From: Caballeronia calidae | GTDB lineage: Bacteria; Pseudomonadota; Gammaproteobacteria; Burkholderiales; Burkholderiaceae | NCBI RefSeq assembly: GCF_900044055.2 | Contig: NZ_FCOX02000013.1 | Location: 1 to 64,000 of the forward strand | Length of the DNA stretch: 64,000 nucleotides | Reading direction: 5' to 3' | Shown: piece after piece, positions 27,619 to 37,004 of the stretch | Layout of the letters: every line of letters starts with the position of its first letter | How positions within the stretch are numbered: the stretch's first letter is position 1 | The notes under the pieces: generated by a model | Seen by the model: the letters and a program-made list of their open reading frames with translations, nothing else | Databases searched by the model: none | Told to the model about the DNA's origin: nothing | Made by a program: the position numbers and the translations under genes

Positions 27619-28407
27619 ATGGCCACCATCGACAAGAACCTCGCAAGATATCCCAGCCTCGCAAGAAAGACCGTCCTGATCACCGGCGGTGCAACCGGCA
27701 TCGGCGCGGGTTTCGTCGAACATTTCTTCGATCAAGGCGCGAAAGTCGCCTTCTTCGACATCGACACCGACGCTGGCGAATCCCTCGCCGACCGCCTCGG
27801 CGCGGCGTTGCGCCAGGACCAGACCCGCCCGATGTTTCTCAATGTCGACCTCACCGACATCGACGCATTGAGAAAAGGCATCGCAGACGTAAGAGCCGCG
27901 CTCGGCCCGATCGGCGTGCTCGTCAACAACGCGGCCAACGACAAGCGCCACGCCATCGAAGACGTCACGCCCGAGTCCTACGATGCGGGCATCGCGGTCA
28001 ACATCCGCCATCAGTTCTTCGCGGCGCAGGCCGTGATCGCGGACATGAAGCAACTGGGCGGCGGCTCGATCATCAATCTGGGCTCGATCAGCTGGATGCT
28101 CAAGCAAGGCAATTTCCCCGTCTACACGACGTCGAAATCGGCCGTGCAGGGCATGACGCGCGGCCTCGCGCGCGACCTCGGCAAGTTCGGCATCCGCGTG
28201 AATACGCTCGTGCCCGGCTGGGTCATGACCGAGAAGCAAAAACGTCTGTGGCTCGACGATGCCGGAAAGGAAGCGATCAAGCAGGGCCAGTGCATCGACG
28301 GCGAACTGCTGCCCGCGCATCTCGCGCGCGCGGCGCTCTTTCTCGCCTCGGACGACAGCAGCATGATCACGGCGCAGGACATGATCGTCGATGGAGGATG
28401 GGCCTGA
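27619..28407 (+). CDS. SDR-family sugar 1-dehydrogenase (XylB-like)
   Basis: This 262-residue short-chain dehydrogenase has the nucleotide loop TGGATGIGAG (about 21-30), NNAAND, GSISWML and YTTSK active-site motifs. NNAANDKRH and INLGSISW closely follow the C. crescentus D-xylose 1-dehydrogenase XylB (NNAGNDDRH, INFGSISW). With the lactonase next door it is the best candidate for oxidising an aldose, L-arabinose or D-galactose here, at C1. MATIDKNL at 27619 is chosen over an upstream in-frame Met that would read into the repeat. The stop overlaps the lactonase start. Confidence 0.9.
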   Translation: MATIDKNLARYPSLARKTVLITGGATGIGAGFVEHFFDQGAKVAFFDIDTDAGESLADRLGAALRQDQTRPMFLNVDLTDIDALRKGIADVRAALGPIGVLVNNAANDKRHAIEDVTPESYDAGIAVNIRHQFFAAQAVIADMKQLGGGSIINLGSISWMLKQGNFPVYTTSKSAVQGMTRGLARDLGKFGIRVNTLVPGWVMTEKQKRLWLDDAGKEAIKQGQCIDGELLPAHLARAALFLASDDSSMITAQDMIVDGGWA

Positions 28408-29285
28408 TGAACTCGACTCGCGCGCAACTTCTGATCGACAGCCAATGCTCGCTCGGCGAAGGCGCCACATGGTGCGCCGCGAGCGGCCGCTTCTGGTGGA
28501 CCGATATCGAAGGCGAGAAATTATGGCGCTACGATTCGCGCGATCAAAAGAGCGAATCGTTCCCGATGCCCGAGCGGCTCGCCTGCTTCACGCCGTGCGC
28601 CGACGCGCGATTCCTGCTGCTCGGTCTCGCGTCGCGGCTCGCGTTCTATGAGATCGCGACGGGCAACATCGACACGATCATGGAAGTCGAAGCCGGTCTG
28701 CCGACGCGCCTCAACGACGGCCGCTGCGACCGCGAAGGCCGTTTCGTGTTCGGCACGAAGCATGATGTCGACGATGCGGAGGCGATCGGCGGGTTTTATC
28801 GGCTGAACCGTGACCTGTCGCTCGAACGGCTGCCGCTCGGGAACTGCGCAATTTCGAACAGCATCGGCTTTACGCCGGACGGCGCCACGATGTATTACTG
28901 CGATTCGCCGACGCGCCAGATCCGCGTGTGCGACTATCCGACATTCGCGAATGACCGTGTGTTCGTCGAGCTGACGGATGCGAGCGGCGTGCCCGACGGC
29001 TCCATCGTCGATGCCGAAGGCGGCCTGTGGAATGCGCAGTGGGGCGGCGCGCGCGTGGTGCGCTACGGGCGCGACGGCCGCGAGACAGCGCGCCTCGACG
29101 TGCCCACCGCGCAGCCGAGCTGCGTCGCGTTTGGCGGCGCGGACTTCGGCACGCTGTACGTGACGAGCGCGCGCATCGGCCTCGACGATGACACGCTGAA
29201 GTGCGACGCGCACGCAGGCGGCGTGTTCGCCGCGACGCCCGGCGCGCGCGGTATCGCGGAAGCCGTATTCGCGGGCAAGGCGTAA
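28407..29285 (+). CDS. SMP-30/gluconolactonase-family sugar lactonase
   Basis: This 292-residue six-bladed beta-propeller lactonase opens aldonolactones to aldonates. The metal ligands expected for the family are visible: Glu in CSLGEGATW (about residue 17), Asn in LPTRLNDGRCD, Asn in CAISNSIGFTPDG and Asp in GVPDGSIVDAEGGLW. By context it hydrolyses the L-arabino- or D-galactonolactone produced by the coupled SDR. Its ATG overlaps the SDR stop (ATGA-type). Confidence 0.92.
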   Translation: MNSTRAQLLIDSQCSLGEGATWCAASGRFWWTDIEGEKLWRYDSRDQKSESFPMPERLACFTPCADARFLLLGLASRLAFYEIATGNIDTIMEVEAGLPTRLNDGRCDREGRFVFGTKHDVDDAEAIGGFYRLNRDLSLERLPLGNCAISNSIGFTPDGATMYYCDSPTRQIRVCDYPTFANDRVFVELTDASGVPDGSIVDAEGGLWNAQWGGARVVRYGRDGRETARLDVPTAQPSCVAFGGADFGTLYVTSARIGLDDDTLKCDAHAGGVFAATPGARGIAEAVFAGKA

Positions 29286-29375
29286 CGCACACAACACCGA
29301 GGCGGCGCGCAACGACGCACCGCCCGACACGCCCCGGCCGCGCCGGGTCTTTCGCCTCTCGATGGAGCACGAGTC

Positions 29376-30479
29376 ATGGCAGTCGCGCGCACAGAGCAAA
29401 GACCGAATCCTGTTTCGACGTCCACGGCGCAGGCGAACGCCCGCCGCTCCAGGCTGGCCGCCGCGGCCGAGCCGCCCATCCGGCCAGGACCTTCGACGGC
29501 CGCCGTCGCGATCGGCGGACCGGAAGTCGAAGGCTGCATCACGCTCGCCAACGCGCATCTGCGGCTCGAACTCGCGCCGTCGCTCGGCGGCGGCATCACG
29601 CGTTTCGACTGGCGTCACGAAGGCACGCTGGTGCCGATCTTCCGGCCATGCGTCGAGCCAGGCCCCGACACCGATCCGAACCAGCTCGCGTGCTATCCGC
29701 TCCTGCCGTATTCGAACCGTATCGGCGACGGGCGTTTTCAGTTCTCCGGACGTTCCATCGACGTGCCGTGCAACCGCCCGGGCGAACCGCTCCCGCTGCA
29801 CGGCGACGGCTGGCTCGGCGTGTGGGAAGTCGAAGAGGAAGAAGCGGGGCGCGCCCGTTTGACGCTCGACCGCAGCGGCGGCGAGCCGTATTCGTTCCGC
29901 GCCGCGCAGACGTACGCGCTCGATGACGCGACGCTCATCGTCACCCTCGACGTGCAGAACACCGGCAACGAAGCGCTGCCGTTCGGCCTCGGGCTGCATC
30001 CGTTTCTGATGCGCGAGGCGGATACGGAATTGTCGGCGGCGGCGGGCGGCGTCTGGCTTTGCGGCGACGACTGGCTTCCGGTGCGACACGTGCCGACGCC
30101 GCCCGCGTGGCAGTTCGGCGTCGCGTATCCGATGCCATCGGAGATGGTGAACAACGCGTTCACGGGATGGAGCGGCCGCACGAGCGTGCTGTGGCCGAAG
30201 CGGCGCCTGTCGCTGACGATCGCCGCCGATACCGACTACTACGTGCTGTATGCGCCGCCCGGCGAAGGCTTTTTCTGCTTCGAGCCGGTCGATCATCCGA
30301 TCAACGCCGTGAATCTGCCGGGCGGCGGCGAGGCGAACGGGATGACGGTGCTCGAACCGGGGGAGCGGTTGTCGCGCGAGTTTCGATTCACTGTCGAGCG
30401 CACGGGGGAGGCTGCGCGGCGCGCAAGGCCGCGCACGCGGGCGGGTGCGAGGGCGCGCGAACGGAGTGCATCGCGCTGA
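29376..30479 (+). CDS. galM: Aldose 1-epimerase (mutarotase family)
   Basis: This 367-residue galactose-mutarotase-fold enzyme interconverts alpha and beta sugar anomers, supplying the anomer used by the dehydrogenase. Conserved blocks are CYPLLPYSNRIGDGRF, LPLHGDGWLGVW (the catalytic His region), GLGLHPFLM and a late Glu-containing segment. It has an extra N-terminal stretch of about 45 residues (Arg/Ala/Pro-rich) before the fold and an Arg-rich end, so the true start may be internal. It lies 90 bases after the lactonase, the last gene of the island. Confidence 0.85.
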   Translation: MAVARTEQRPNPVSTSTAQANARRSRLAAAAEPPIRPGPSTAAVAIGGPEVEGCITLANAHLRLELAPSLGGGITRFDWRHEGTLVPIFRPCVEPGPDTDPNQLACYPLLPYSNRIGDGRFQFSGRSIDVPCNRPGEPLPLHGDGWLGVWEVEEEEAGRARLTLDRSGGEPYSFRAAQTYALDDATLIVTLDVQNTGNEALPFGLGLHPFLMREADTELSAAAGGVWLCGDDWLPVRHVPTPPAWQFGVAYPMPSEMVNNAFTGWSGRTSVLWPKRRLSLTIAADTDYYVLYAPPGEGFFCFEPVDHPINAVNLPGGGEANGMTVLEPGERLSREFRFTVERTGEAARRARPRTRAGARARERSASR

Positions 30480-30547
30480 TGCGGCAAGGGAAGCGATGCC
30501 GTGCACGTTAAAATGCATGGCATCGACGTTCTCAGACTCTCCCCGCC

Positions 30548-31360
30548 ATGTCCTTCATCGAATCTCTCAACGCCGCGTGGACGCGCACGCAATCGCTTCT
30601 CTGCGTCGGCCTCGATCCCGAGCCGTCCAAATTTCCCGGCGCATTGAAAGGCCGCGCCGATTCGATCTTCGAATTCTGCAAGACCATCGTCGATGCAACC
30701 GCGCCGTATGCATCGTCGTTCAAGCCGCAGATCGCGTACTTCGCGGCGCATCGCGCGGAAGATCAGCTCGAAGCGCTGATCGCGCATATCCACGACAAAC
30801 ACGCCGGCATTCCCGTGATTCTCGATGCGAAGCGCGGCGACATCGGCAGCACGGCCGAGCAATACGCGAAGGAAGCGTTCGAGCGCTATCAAGCCGATGC
30901 CGTGACGGTCAATCCGTACATGGGCTTCGATTCGATCGAGCCGTACCTCGCGCATGAAGGCAAGGGCGTGATCGTGCTGTGCCGCACCTCGAACGCGGGC
31001 GGCTCCGACCTGCAATTTCTCACGACCGACGGCAAGCCGCTGTATCAGGTCGTCGCCACCCTCGCGGCGCAAAAGTGGAACGCGAGCGGACAGCTCGGGC
31101 TCGTCGTCGGCGCCACGTTTCCGAAGGAAATCGAAACGGTGCGTGGCATCGTCGGCGATATGCCGCTGCTGATTCCGGGCATCGGCGCGCAAGGCGGCGA
31201 TGTCGAAGCGACCGTGCGCGCGGGCCGTACCGCGAACGGCGCGGGCATGCTGATCAACTCGTCGCGCGCGATCATCTACGCCGGCAAGGGCGACGACTAC
31301 GCGCAAGCCGCGGCGGAAGCGGCAAAGAAGACGCGCGATTCGATCAATCAGTATCGTTAA
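30548..31360 (+). CDS. pyrF: Orotidine 5'-phosphate decarboxylase (type 2)
   Basis: This 270-residue enzyme converts OMP to UMP, the last step of pyrimidine synthesis. The catalytic lysine/aspartate motif [15 protein letters not shown] lies near residues 96-110. Length fits the longer type 2 PyrF of Burkholderia and actinobacteria rather than the shorter E. coli form. The start [11 protein letters not shown] is in line with family starts. It is convergent with the helicase gene, with only 9 bases between stops, so their transcripts overlap. Confidence 0.96.
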   Translation: MSFIESLNAAWTRTQSLLCVGLDPEPSKFPGALKGRADSIFEFCKTIVDATAPYASSFKPQIAYFAAHRAEDQLEALIAHIHDKHAGIPVILDAKRGDIGSTAEQYAKEAFERYQADAVTVNPYMGFDSIEPYLAHEGKGVIVLCRTSNAGGSDLQFLTTDGKPLYQVVATLAAQKWNASGQLGLVVGATFPKEIETVRGIVGDMPLLIPGIGAQGGDVEATVRAGRTANGAGMLINSSRAIIYAGKGDDYAQAAAEAAKKTRDSINQYR

Positions 31361-31369
31361 GCGCGCCGC

Positions 31370-34300
31370 TCAATTGAGCGGAAGCGGCGCGAACAGCGCG
31401 TCGAGGTCTTCGGCGGAAAACTTCTCGACGGCGCGCGCGTCCGCCGACAGGATGCCGGCCGCGAGCGCGGCCTTGCGCTCCTGCATCTCGAGAATCTTCT
31501 CTTCGATGCTGCCGGTGGCGATGAGCTTGTACACGAACACCGGCTTCTCCTGCCCGATGCGGTGCGCGCGATCCGTCGCCTGGTTCTCGGCGGCCGGGTT
31601 CCACCACGGGTCGTAGTGAATGACGGTATCGGCGGCGGTCAGATTCAGGCCGACGCCGCCCGCTTTCAGGCTGATCAGGAAGATGGGCGCCTCGCCCGCC
31701 TGGAAGCGCTTGACCGGCGTCTTGCGATCGACCGTATCGCCGGTCAGCGTGACATACCCCAGACCCGCGTCGTCCAGCGCGGCCGCGATGATCGCGAGCA
31801 TTCCGGTGAACTGTGAGAACACGAGCACGCGCCGTCCTTCTTCGATCAGGTTCGGAAGCATATCGAGCAGAAGCGCGAGCTTCGCCGAACCCTCCGTCTT
31901 CCGCGCGTCCGTCAATTTGACGAGCGACGGATCGCAACAGACCTGCCGCAGCTTCAGGAGTGCGTCGAGCACCAGAATGTGGCTGCGCGCGAAGCCTTGC
32001 GTCGCGATGGCGTCGCGCACCTTTTTCTGCATCGCCGCGCGCACGGTTTCGTAGAGATCGCGCTGTGCGTCCGCAAGCTCCACGCTGCGTACGATGGTGG
32101 TCTTCGGCGGCAATTCGGTCGCGACATCGTCCTTGCGGCGACGGAGCATGAATGGGCGAATGCGGCGTGCGAGCAGATCGCGGCGTGCGCGATCGTTCTG
32201 CTTCTCGATCGGCTTGCGCCAGCGGGAGGCGAATTCCTTTTGCGTGCCCAGGAAACCGGGCAGCAGAAAGTCGAATTGGGACCAAAGCTCGCCGAGATGA
32301 TTTTCCAGCGGTGTGCCGGTGAGGCACAGCCGATGCCGTCCCCGTAGCGCCCGTATCGCGCCCGCGGCCTTGCTCGACGCGTTTTTCACATGCTGCGCTT
32401 CATCGAGAATCACCAGGTGATATTCATGGCGGGCCAGTGCTTCGTGGTCGCGCCAGACGAGCGGATAGGTCGTGACGATCAGATCATGTTCGGCGATGTG
32501 CGCAAAGCGCTCACGACGCAGCGGTCCGTGCAGATCGAGCACCTTGAGTTCCGGCGCAAAACGCCGCGCTTCTTCCTGCCAGTTGTTGACGAGCGTCGTC
32601 GGCACGACGATCAGCGCCGGGTTCGTGAGACGGCCCGCCGCCTTTTCGACAAGGATGTGCGCGAGCGTCTGCACGGTCTTGCCGAGGCCCATGTCGTCGG
32701 CGAGGACGCCGGCGAGATCGTGTTCGCGCAGGAACTGCATCCAGTCGACGCCCTCGCGCTGATAATCGCGCAACATCGCTTTCAGGCCGCGTGGCGGGAC
32801 GATCTTGAGCGGCGCGGCGGCGTTGCGTAGCCGCTGTGCGAGCTCGATGACGGAGGCATCGCCGTGGAACTGCCAGCGCAACTTTTCGTCCGACGCCGTG
32901 AGACGGCCGGCTTCGAGCGTCGTCAGCCGCAACGGAGTATCGGGTTCCCAGACGGTGCGGTCGAACAGATCGATCAGAGCGCGCACGAGCGGCTTGATCC
33001 GCCCGGCGCGCAGGATGAAGCGTCTGCCTTCGCGGGTGCGGAACTCGACGGCATGGGCGTCGTCGATGGTATCGATCGCGCCGTTGAGCCAGCGGCGGTC
33101 GCGCGCGAAGAGTTCGGCGAGAAGCGGCTCGAGACGCACGCGTTCCTGTTCGACCGCGATGCCGAGTTCGAGGTCGAACCAGCCATTCCCCTCAGCGTGC
33201 GCAGCGGCGTCGATCTCATCGATTTCGACGACATCGAAACGCGAATTGGGCGCGATGACGACGCGCCAGCCTGCTTCGCGCAGCGCCGGCACCTGCGCGG
33301 CAATGAATGCCGGCCACGCATCGCGTCCGGGCATGATGAAACCGCCCGCGTACGGCGACTCGTCACGGCTCACCGGCGCGCTGGACACCGATTTCAGCCC
33401 GGCCTCCAGCAGGCGCCCGAAGCATGCGTCCTCCAGATCGCCGCGGCGCGCGATCCGGGCGAGCTGGCCATCCGCGAGGCGCACGAGCCCTTGGGGGCTG
33501 GTGGCCGCGATCGTGATATCGCCGTAGTCGAAGTCGAGCAGGGCGATGTCGAGCTCCATCGCGGGCGCGTTCAGCTTGCGGGGCGTGTCGATCTGAAGCG
33601 TGTCCAGCGTGAGCACGGGCACCGGCGCGGCGTCGAGCGTGCGTACTCCTGTGTCGCCGTTCGCGGGCGGCGCGGGCAGCCCGGGCGCGAATTCGCCGAG
33701 CGCCGCCCGCACCGCGTCCGCCTCTTCGAGCGTGAGAACGGGCATCGCCAGATAGTCGGCGAGGAGATCGTCGGGAATGGGCGCGTCTATCGTTCCGGTT
33801 TCGTTTGTGGACAGATCGATGTAGCAGGGCGGCTCCGTCGGCAGAACGGCATTGGCTTCGGGCTCGGTTTCGAGCGACGCGAAGAGCATGTCGTCGTCGT
33901 GCGGAATCCACTCGATGTTTCCACGGCGCGGCGCGCCTTCGCGCAACGGCTGCACGAGTTCGACGGCGCGCGGGTTCGTCTCGAAGTAGAGACGGCCCGT
34001 CGCGAGCATCATTTGCCAGACGGCTGCGCCCTTCTTGCCGCGCAATGCAAAGCGATCGCCTGAAAAGCCGCGCTCGGTTCTGAGCGTTCGAACGATGGCC
34101 TCATCGTCCTTGTCGACGAATTTGGGCGGGTTGCTCCAGGCCGCGTAGTTCGGATACCAGACTTCGGTCGCGCGGATCGCGCCGTCGACGCCGAGCCGGG
34201 CCTTGAGCATCGTCACTTCGAATGACAAGGTCTCGTACACGGAAGGCGAGAGCACGTAGAGAATCCGGTGACTCACGCCGGCCGCGGGTCTGGCCGCTTT

Positions 34301-34684
34301 TGCCTGAGCTTGCCGCGTTGCCTCCACCCTGGCGCGAAATCGCGAAAGCCACTGTGAGACTTCCAGACTCACGCCGGTACGGTCGGCCTGCTCCTCATGC
34401 TCCAGATAAGCGAGCAGCGTGGCGGCCACATGCTTGCACGCGTAACCGACGGGGCACGAGCAATAGCCCTGCGGCTCGTCGGCTCTGAAAGAGATATCCA
34501 CCGAGTACGGCTCGGGCTGCGTGCCTGCAACGCGCGCGCGCAGGACGTCGCCCGTCCAGCCGATATCGCGGACGGCATGAACGTAGTCGTGGGCTTTGTC
34601 GAATGTTTTCGGGCCCATCCAGCGTGCCACCTGATCCTTGCTGAACGACGTCCGATCGGGTGCGCGGTTTTGTCGATTGTTCAT
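31370..34684 (-). CDS. SWIM-domain SNF2-family DNA helicase/translocase
   Basis: This 1104-residue Swi2/Snf2 ATPase has an N-terminal SWIM zinc finger (CSCPVGYACKHVAATLLAYLE, about residues 75-95), a long middle region, and the two-lobed helicase core. Motif I is ADDMGLGKTVQTLAH, motif II LDEAQHVKN, motif III LTGTPLENHLGELW. The second lobe has VLVFSQFTGML, SLKAGGVGLNLTAAD and VI HRIGQEKPVFVYK. These proteins translocate on double-stranded DNA or remodel nucleoprotein; the bacterial role is mostly undefined. No methyltransferase or nuclease partner is adjacent, so nothing suggests a defence island. It lies 12 bases before pncC on the same strand. Confidence 0.93.
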   Translation of the reverse strand: MNNRQNRAPDRTSFSKDQVARWMGPKTFDKAHDYVHAVRDIGWTGDVLRARVAGTQPEPYSVDISFRADEPQGYCSCPVGYACKHVAATLLAYLEHEEQADRTGVSLEVSQWLSRFRARVEATRQAQAKAARPAAGVSHRILYVLSPSVYETLSFEVTMLKARLGVDGAIRATEVWYPNYAAWSNPPKFVDKDDEAIVRTLRTERGFSGDRFALRGKKGAAVWQMMLATGRLYFETNPRAVELVQPLREGAPRRGNIEWIPHDDDMLFASLETEPEANAVLPTEPPCYIDLSTNETGTIDAPIPDDLLADYLAMPVLTLEEADAVRAALGEFAPGLPAPPANGDTGVRTLDAAPVPVLTLDTLQIDTPRKLNAPAMELDIALLDFDYGDITIAATSPQGLVRLADGQLARIARRGDLEDACFGRLLEAGLKSVSSAPVSRDESPYAGGFIMPGRDAWPAFIAAQVPALREAGWRVVIAPNSRFDVVEIDEIDAAAHAEGNGWFDLELGIAVEQERVRLEPLLAELFARDRRWLNGAIDTIDDAHAVEFRTREGRRFILRAGRIKPLVRALIDLFDRTVWEPDTPLRLTTLEAGRLTASDEKLRWQFHGDASVIELAQRLRNAAAPLKIVPPRGLKAMLRDYQREGVDWMQFLREHDLAGVLADDMGLGKTVQTLAHILVEKAAGRLTNPALIVVPTTLVNNWQEEARRFAPELKVLDLHGPLRRERFAHIAEHDLIVTTYPLVWRDHEALARHEYHLVILDEAQHVKNASSKAAGAIRALRGRHRLCLTGTPLENHLGELWSQFDFLLPGFLGTQKEFASRWRKPIEKQNDRARRDLLARRIRPFMLRRRKDDVATELPPKTTIVRSVELADAQRDLYETVRAAMQKKVRDAIATQGFARSHILVLDALLKLRQVCCDPSLVKLTDARKTEGSAKLALLLDMLPNLIEEGRRVLVFSQFTGMLAIIAAALDDAGLGYVTLTGDTVDRKTPVKRFQAGEAPIFLISLKAGGVGLNLTAADTVIHYDPWWNPAAENQATDRAHRIGQEKPVFVYKLIATGSIEEKILEMQERKAALAAGILSADARAVEKFSAEDLDALFAPLPLN

Positions 34685-34696
34685 GAATCCGCGGGC

Positions 34697-35197
34697 TCAC
34701 CGCTCGCGCTGTTCCAGAAACTCCAGCAGCTTGCGCAGCGCGTGCGCGGCCGCCTGCGTGCGGACCTGCTCGCGGTCGCCTTTGAAATGCTGCGTCTCGA
34801 CGCCGGTATGCAGCCGGTTGCTCCACGCGAACGACACCGTGCCGACCGGCTTCGCCTCGCTGCCGCCCGCCGGTCCCGCGACGCCCGTGATCGCGATCGA
34901 GACCTGCGCGCGGCTGTTGCGCAGCGCGCCTTCGGCCATCGCCTTCGCGACGGGTTCGCTCACCGCGCCGTGCTGTTCGATCAACGTGGCGGGCACGCCG
35001 ATCATCTCGGTCTTCGCGAGATTCGAATAGGTAACGAAGCCGCGTTCGAACCACGCGCTGCTGCCCGAAATATCCGTGATCGCGGTCGCGACCATGCCGC
35101 CCGTGCACGATTCGGCGGTCGCGAGCATCAGCCGTTCGTCGCGCAGCTTGTTGCTGACGCGAATTGCGAGTTGGTGAACGACGCTGTCGGTTGCCAT
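34697..35197 (-). CDS. pncC: Nicotinamide-nucleotide amidohydrolase, CinA family
   Basis: This 166-residue stand-alone CinA C-terminal domain deamidates NMN to nicotinate mononucleotide, recycling the by-product of NAD-dependent ligase. TAESCTGGMVATAIT (about residues 28-42) and the GVAGPAGGSEAKPVGTV signature are intact. The competence-type N-terminal domain is absent, as is usual in proteobacteria. It is in a minus-strand run thiL-pgpA-pncC-helicase with gaps of 31 and 12 bases, so probably one operon. Confidence 0.94.
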   Translation of the reverse strand: MATDSVVHQLAIRVSNKLRDERLMLATAESCTGGMVATAITDISGSSAWFERGFVTYSNLAKTEMIGVPATLIEQHGAVSEPVAKAMAEGALRNSRAQVSIAITGVAGPAGGSEAKPVGTVSFAWSNRLHTGVETQHFKGDREQVRTQAAAHALRKLLEFLEQRER

Positions 35198-35228
35198 GGC
35201 GGTGTTCTCGAAAGAATGGAGATGAAAT

Positions 35229-35762
35229 TCAGATGGTCATGCGCCAGAGCGCGATCACGAACAGTGTGAAGAATGCCGCGACAAGATCGTCGAACATGAT
35301 GCCGAAGCCGCCTTTCAAATGGCGATCGAAATAGCGGATCGGCGGCGGCTTCACCATGTCGAAGAAGCGGAACACGATGAACGCCCACAACTGGCCCGTG
35401 AACGTGGCGGGCGTGACGAGCAGCAGCACGAGCCAGAACGCGACGATTTCATCCCACACCACCGGCGACGGGTCCGCGACGCCCATCTTCTTCGCGGTGA
35501 AACCGGTGAACCAGCATCCGGCGATGAAACCGGCGACGATCAGCGCGCCCCATTCCGCGACCGTCAGATGCTGGTTGAACACGACGAACGACACCCACGC
35601 GAACAGGGTGCCGACCGTGCCGGGCGCGATGGGCGACAGCCCGCTGCCGCAGCCGAGCGAGAGAATATGGAGCGGATGCGTGAGCATGAAGCGCGCGCTC
35701 GCCTTGCGTGGCTTGGCGCGCGGCGCGTTGGCATCGCCCGCGAGAGTCGGGTCAGTCTGCAT
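35229..35762 (-). CDS. pgpA: Phosphatidylglycerophosphatase A
   Basis: This 177-residue inner-membrane phosphatase makes phosphatidylglycerol from its phosphate. GSGLSPIAPGTVGTL and WDEIVAFWLVLL are the PgpA motifs, and FRFFDMVKPPPIRYFDR carries conserved acidic and basic residues. There are about four hydrophobic segments. An N-terminal extension of about 25 charged residues precedes the fold. Its start overlaps the end of thiL by 11 bases, showing coupling, a pair also seen in many other proteobacteria. Confidence 0.95.
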   Translation of the reverse strand: MQTDPTLAGDANAPRAKPRKASARFMLTHPLHILSLGCGSGLSPIAPGTVGTLFAWVSFVVFNQHLTVAEWGALIVAGFIAGCWFTGFTAKKMGVADPSPVVWDEIVAFWLVLLLVTPATFTGQLWAFIVFRFFDMVKPPPIRYFDRHLKGGFGIMFDDLVAAFFTLFVIALWRMTI

Positions 35763-36750
35763 GAAAATGATCGAAGCCTTGCAACGTCAGGGAGAGCGGG
35801 GCGCCCGCGGCATCGCGCCAGGCGATCGCGGGCGCGCCGGATGATTCGATTGTACCGATGCGTGTCAGCGGCACATTCACGCTCGTCGCGATATCCGCGA
35901 GCGCGGCGCGCGCCGACTGAGGCGCGGTGAAGCAGAGTTCGTAATCGTCGCCGCCGGCGAGCGTGCACTGGCGGCGCGCGGCGCCGGGCAGCGCGCGCAC
36001 GGCGTCCGAGCACGGCACGGCATCGGCATCGACGACGGCGCGCACGCCCGAGCGCTTCAGGATGTGCATGAGATCGCCCGCGAGGCCATCGGAGATATCG
36101 AGCGCCGCGTGGGCGACGCCGCGCAACGCGAGACCGAGCGCGACGCGCGGTTCGGGGCGCTCCAGTGCGCGCCGCCAGGCGACCGCGACGGCATCGTCCG
36201 GCGCGCGCCATTCGCCGCGCAGCGCGCCGAGACCCGCGCGGGCATCGCCCAGGGTGCCGGATACCCAGATGTCGTCGCCGGGCTTCGCGGCGTCGCGGCG
36301 CAATGCCGCACCATGCGGCACGTCGCCGAACACCGTAATGCAGATGTTGAGCGGCCCGCTCGTCGTATCGCCGCCGACGAGCGCGCAGTCGTGACGTTCG
36401 GCGAGCGCGAAAAGACCGTCGCTGAAGGCTTCGAGCCACGCTTCGTCGGCGCGCGGCAACGCCAGCGCGAGCGTGAACGCGTGCGGCTTCGCGCCCATCG
36501 CCGCGAGATCCGACAGATTCACCGCGAGCGCCTTGTGCCCGAGCGCGTGCGGATCGACATCGGCAAAGAAGTGCCGGCCTTCGACCAGCATGTCCGTCGA
36601 AATGGCGAGCTGATGCTTCGGCGGCGGCGCGATGAGCGCGCAGTCGTCGCCGATGCCGAGCGGCGTCGCGGCTTCGTCGTCGTGACGTGGCGATGGCGCC
36701 GTCGCGCGGCGTGCGAAGAAGCGGTCGATCAGGGAGAACTCGGAGAGCAT
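35752..36750 (-). CDS. thiL: Thiamine-monophosphate kinase
   Basis: This 332-residue enzyme phosphorylates thiamine phosphate to thiamine pyrophosphate. The ATP/Mg motif GIGDDCALIAPP, STDMLVEGRHF, and VNLSDLAAMGAKP are diagnostic, with LVGGDTTSGP later and AALDISDGLAGDL in the C-terminal half. The frame is open to 36990, but conservation starts at MLSEFSLIDRFFARR, so I place the ATG at 36750. It is divergent from maeB with a 254-base gap. Confidence 0.96.
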   Translation of the reverse strand: MLSEFSLIDRFFARRATAPSPRHDDEAATPLGIGDDCALIAPPPKHQLAISTDMLVEGRHFFADVDPHALGHKALAVNLSDLAAMGAKPHAFTLALALPRADEAWLEAFSDGLFALAERHDCALVGGDTTSGPLNICITVFGDVPHGAALRRDAAKPGDDIWVSGTLGDARAGLGALRGEWRAPDDAVAVAWRRALERPEPRVALGLALRGVAHAALDISDGLAGDLMHILKRSGVRAVVDADAVPCSDAVRALPGAARRQCTLAGGDDYELCFTAPQSARAALADIATSVNVPLTRIGTIESSGAPAIAWRDAAGAPLSLTLQGFDHFHAD

Positions 36751-37004
36751 CGTCGGCAATGGTGGTGGTTTTGTGCGCTGCAAGATAACGGTATTGCACG
36801 CGGCAAGGGCCGCGAAAGCATCCGCATCCTGTATCGAAAAATAACGAACGACGCGCCGCGAGCCTTGCCCCGCCGGGCGATCAGACGTTTTCCAGTCACG
36901 GCACCTGTAGCCGAAATGCATGGAGACCGGTCCGAAACTGACACTGATTGGCGCTACAATGCGTTCGAATATCCATTCTAAATCCCGCACTGCTAGCCCG
37001 CCTT

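Noticed and set aside
27296..27679. Small frames containing VTFFAAAKKVT or HFLCCCKESNQRNS
   Set aside because: They recur in both orientations of the interspersed repeat (also at 18-227 and 26938-27165) and merely translate its hairpin core.
31370..34684. SNF2 helicase as part of a defence island
   Set aside because: Neighbours are pyrF, pncC, pgpA and thiL. No methyltransferase, nuclease or mobile element accompanies it, and the SWIM-SNF2 architecture occurs as an ordinary chromosomal gene.
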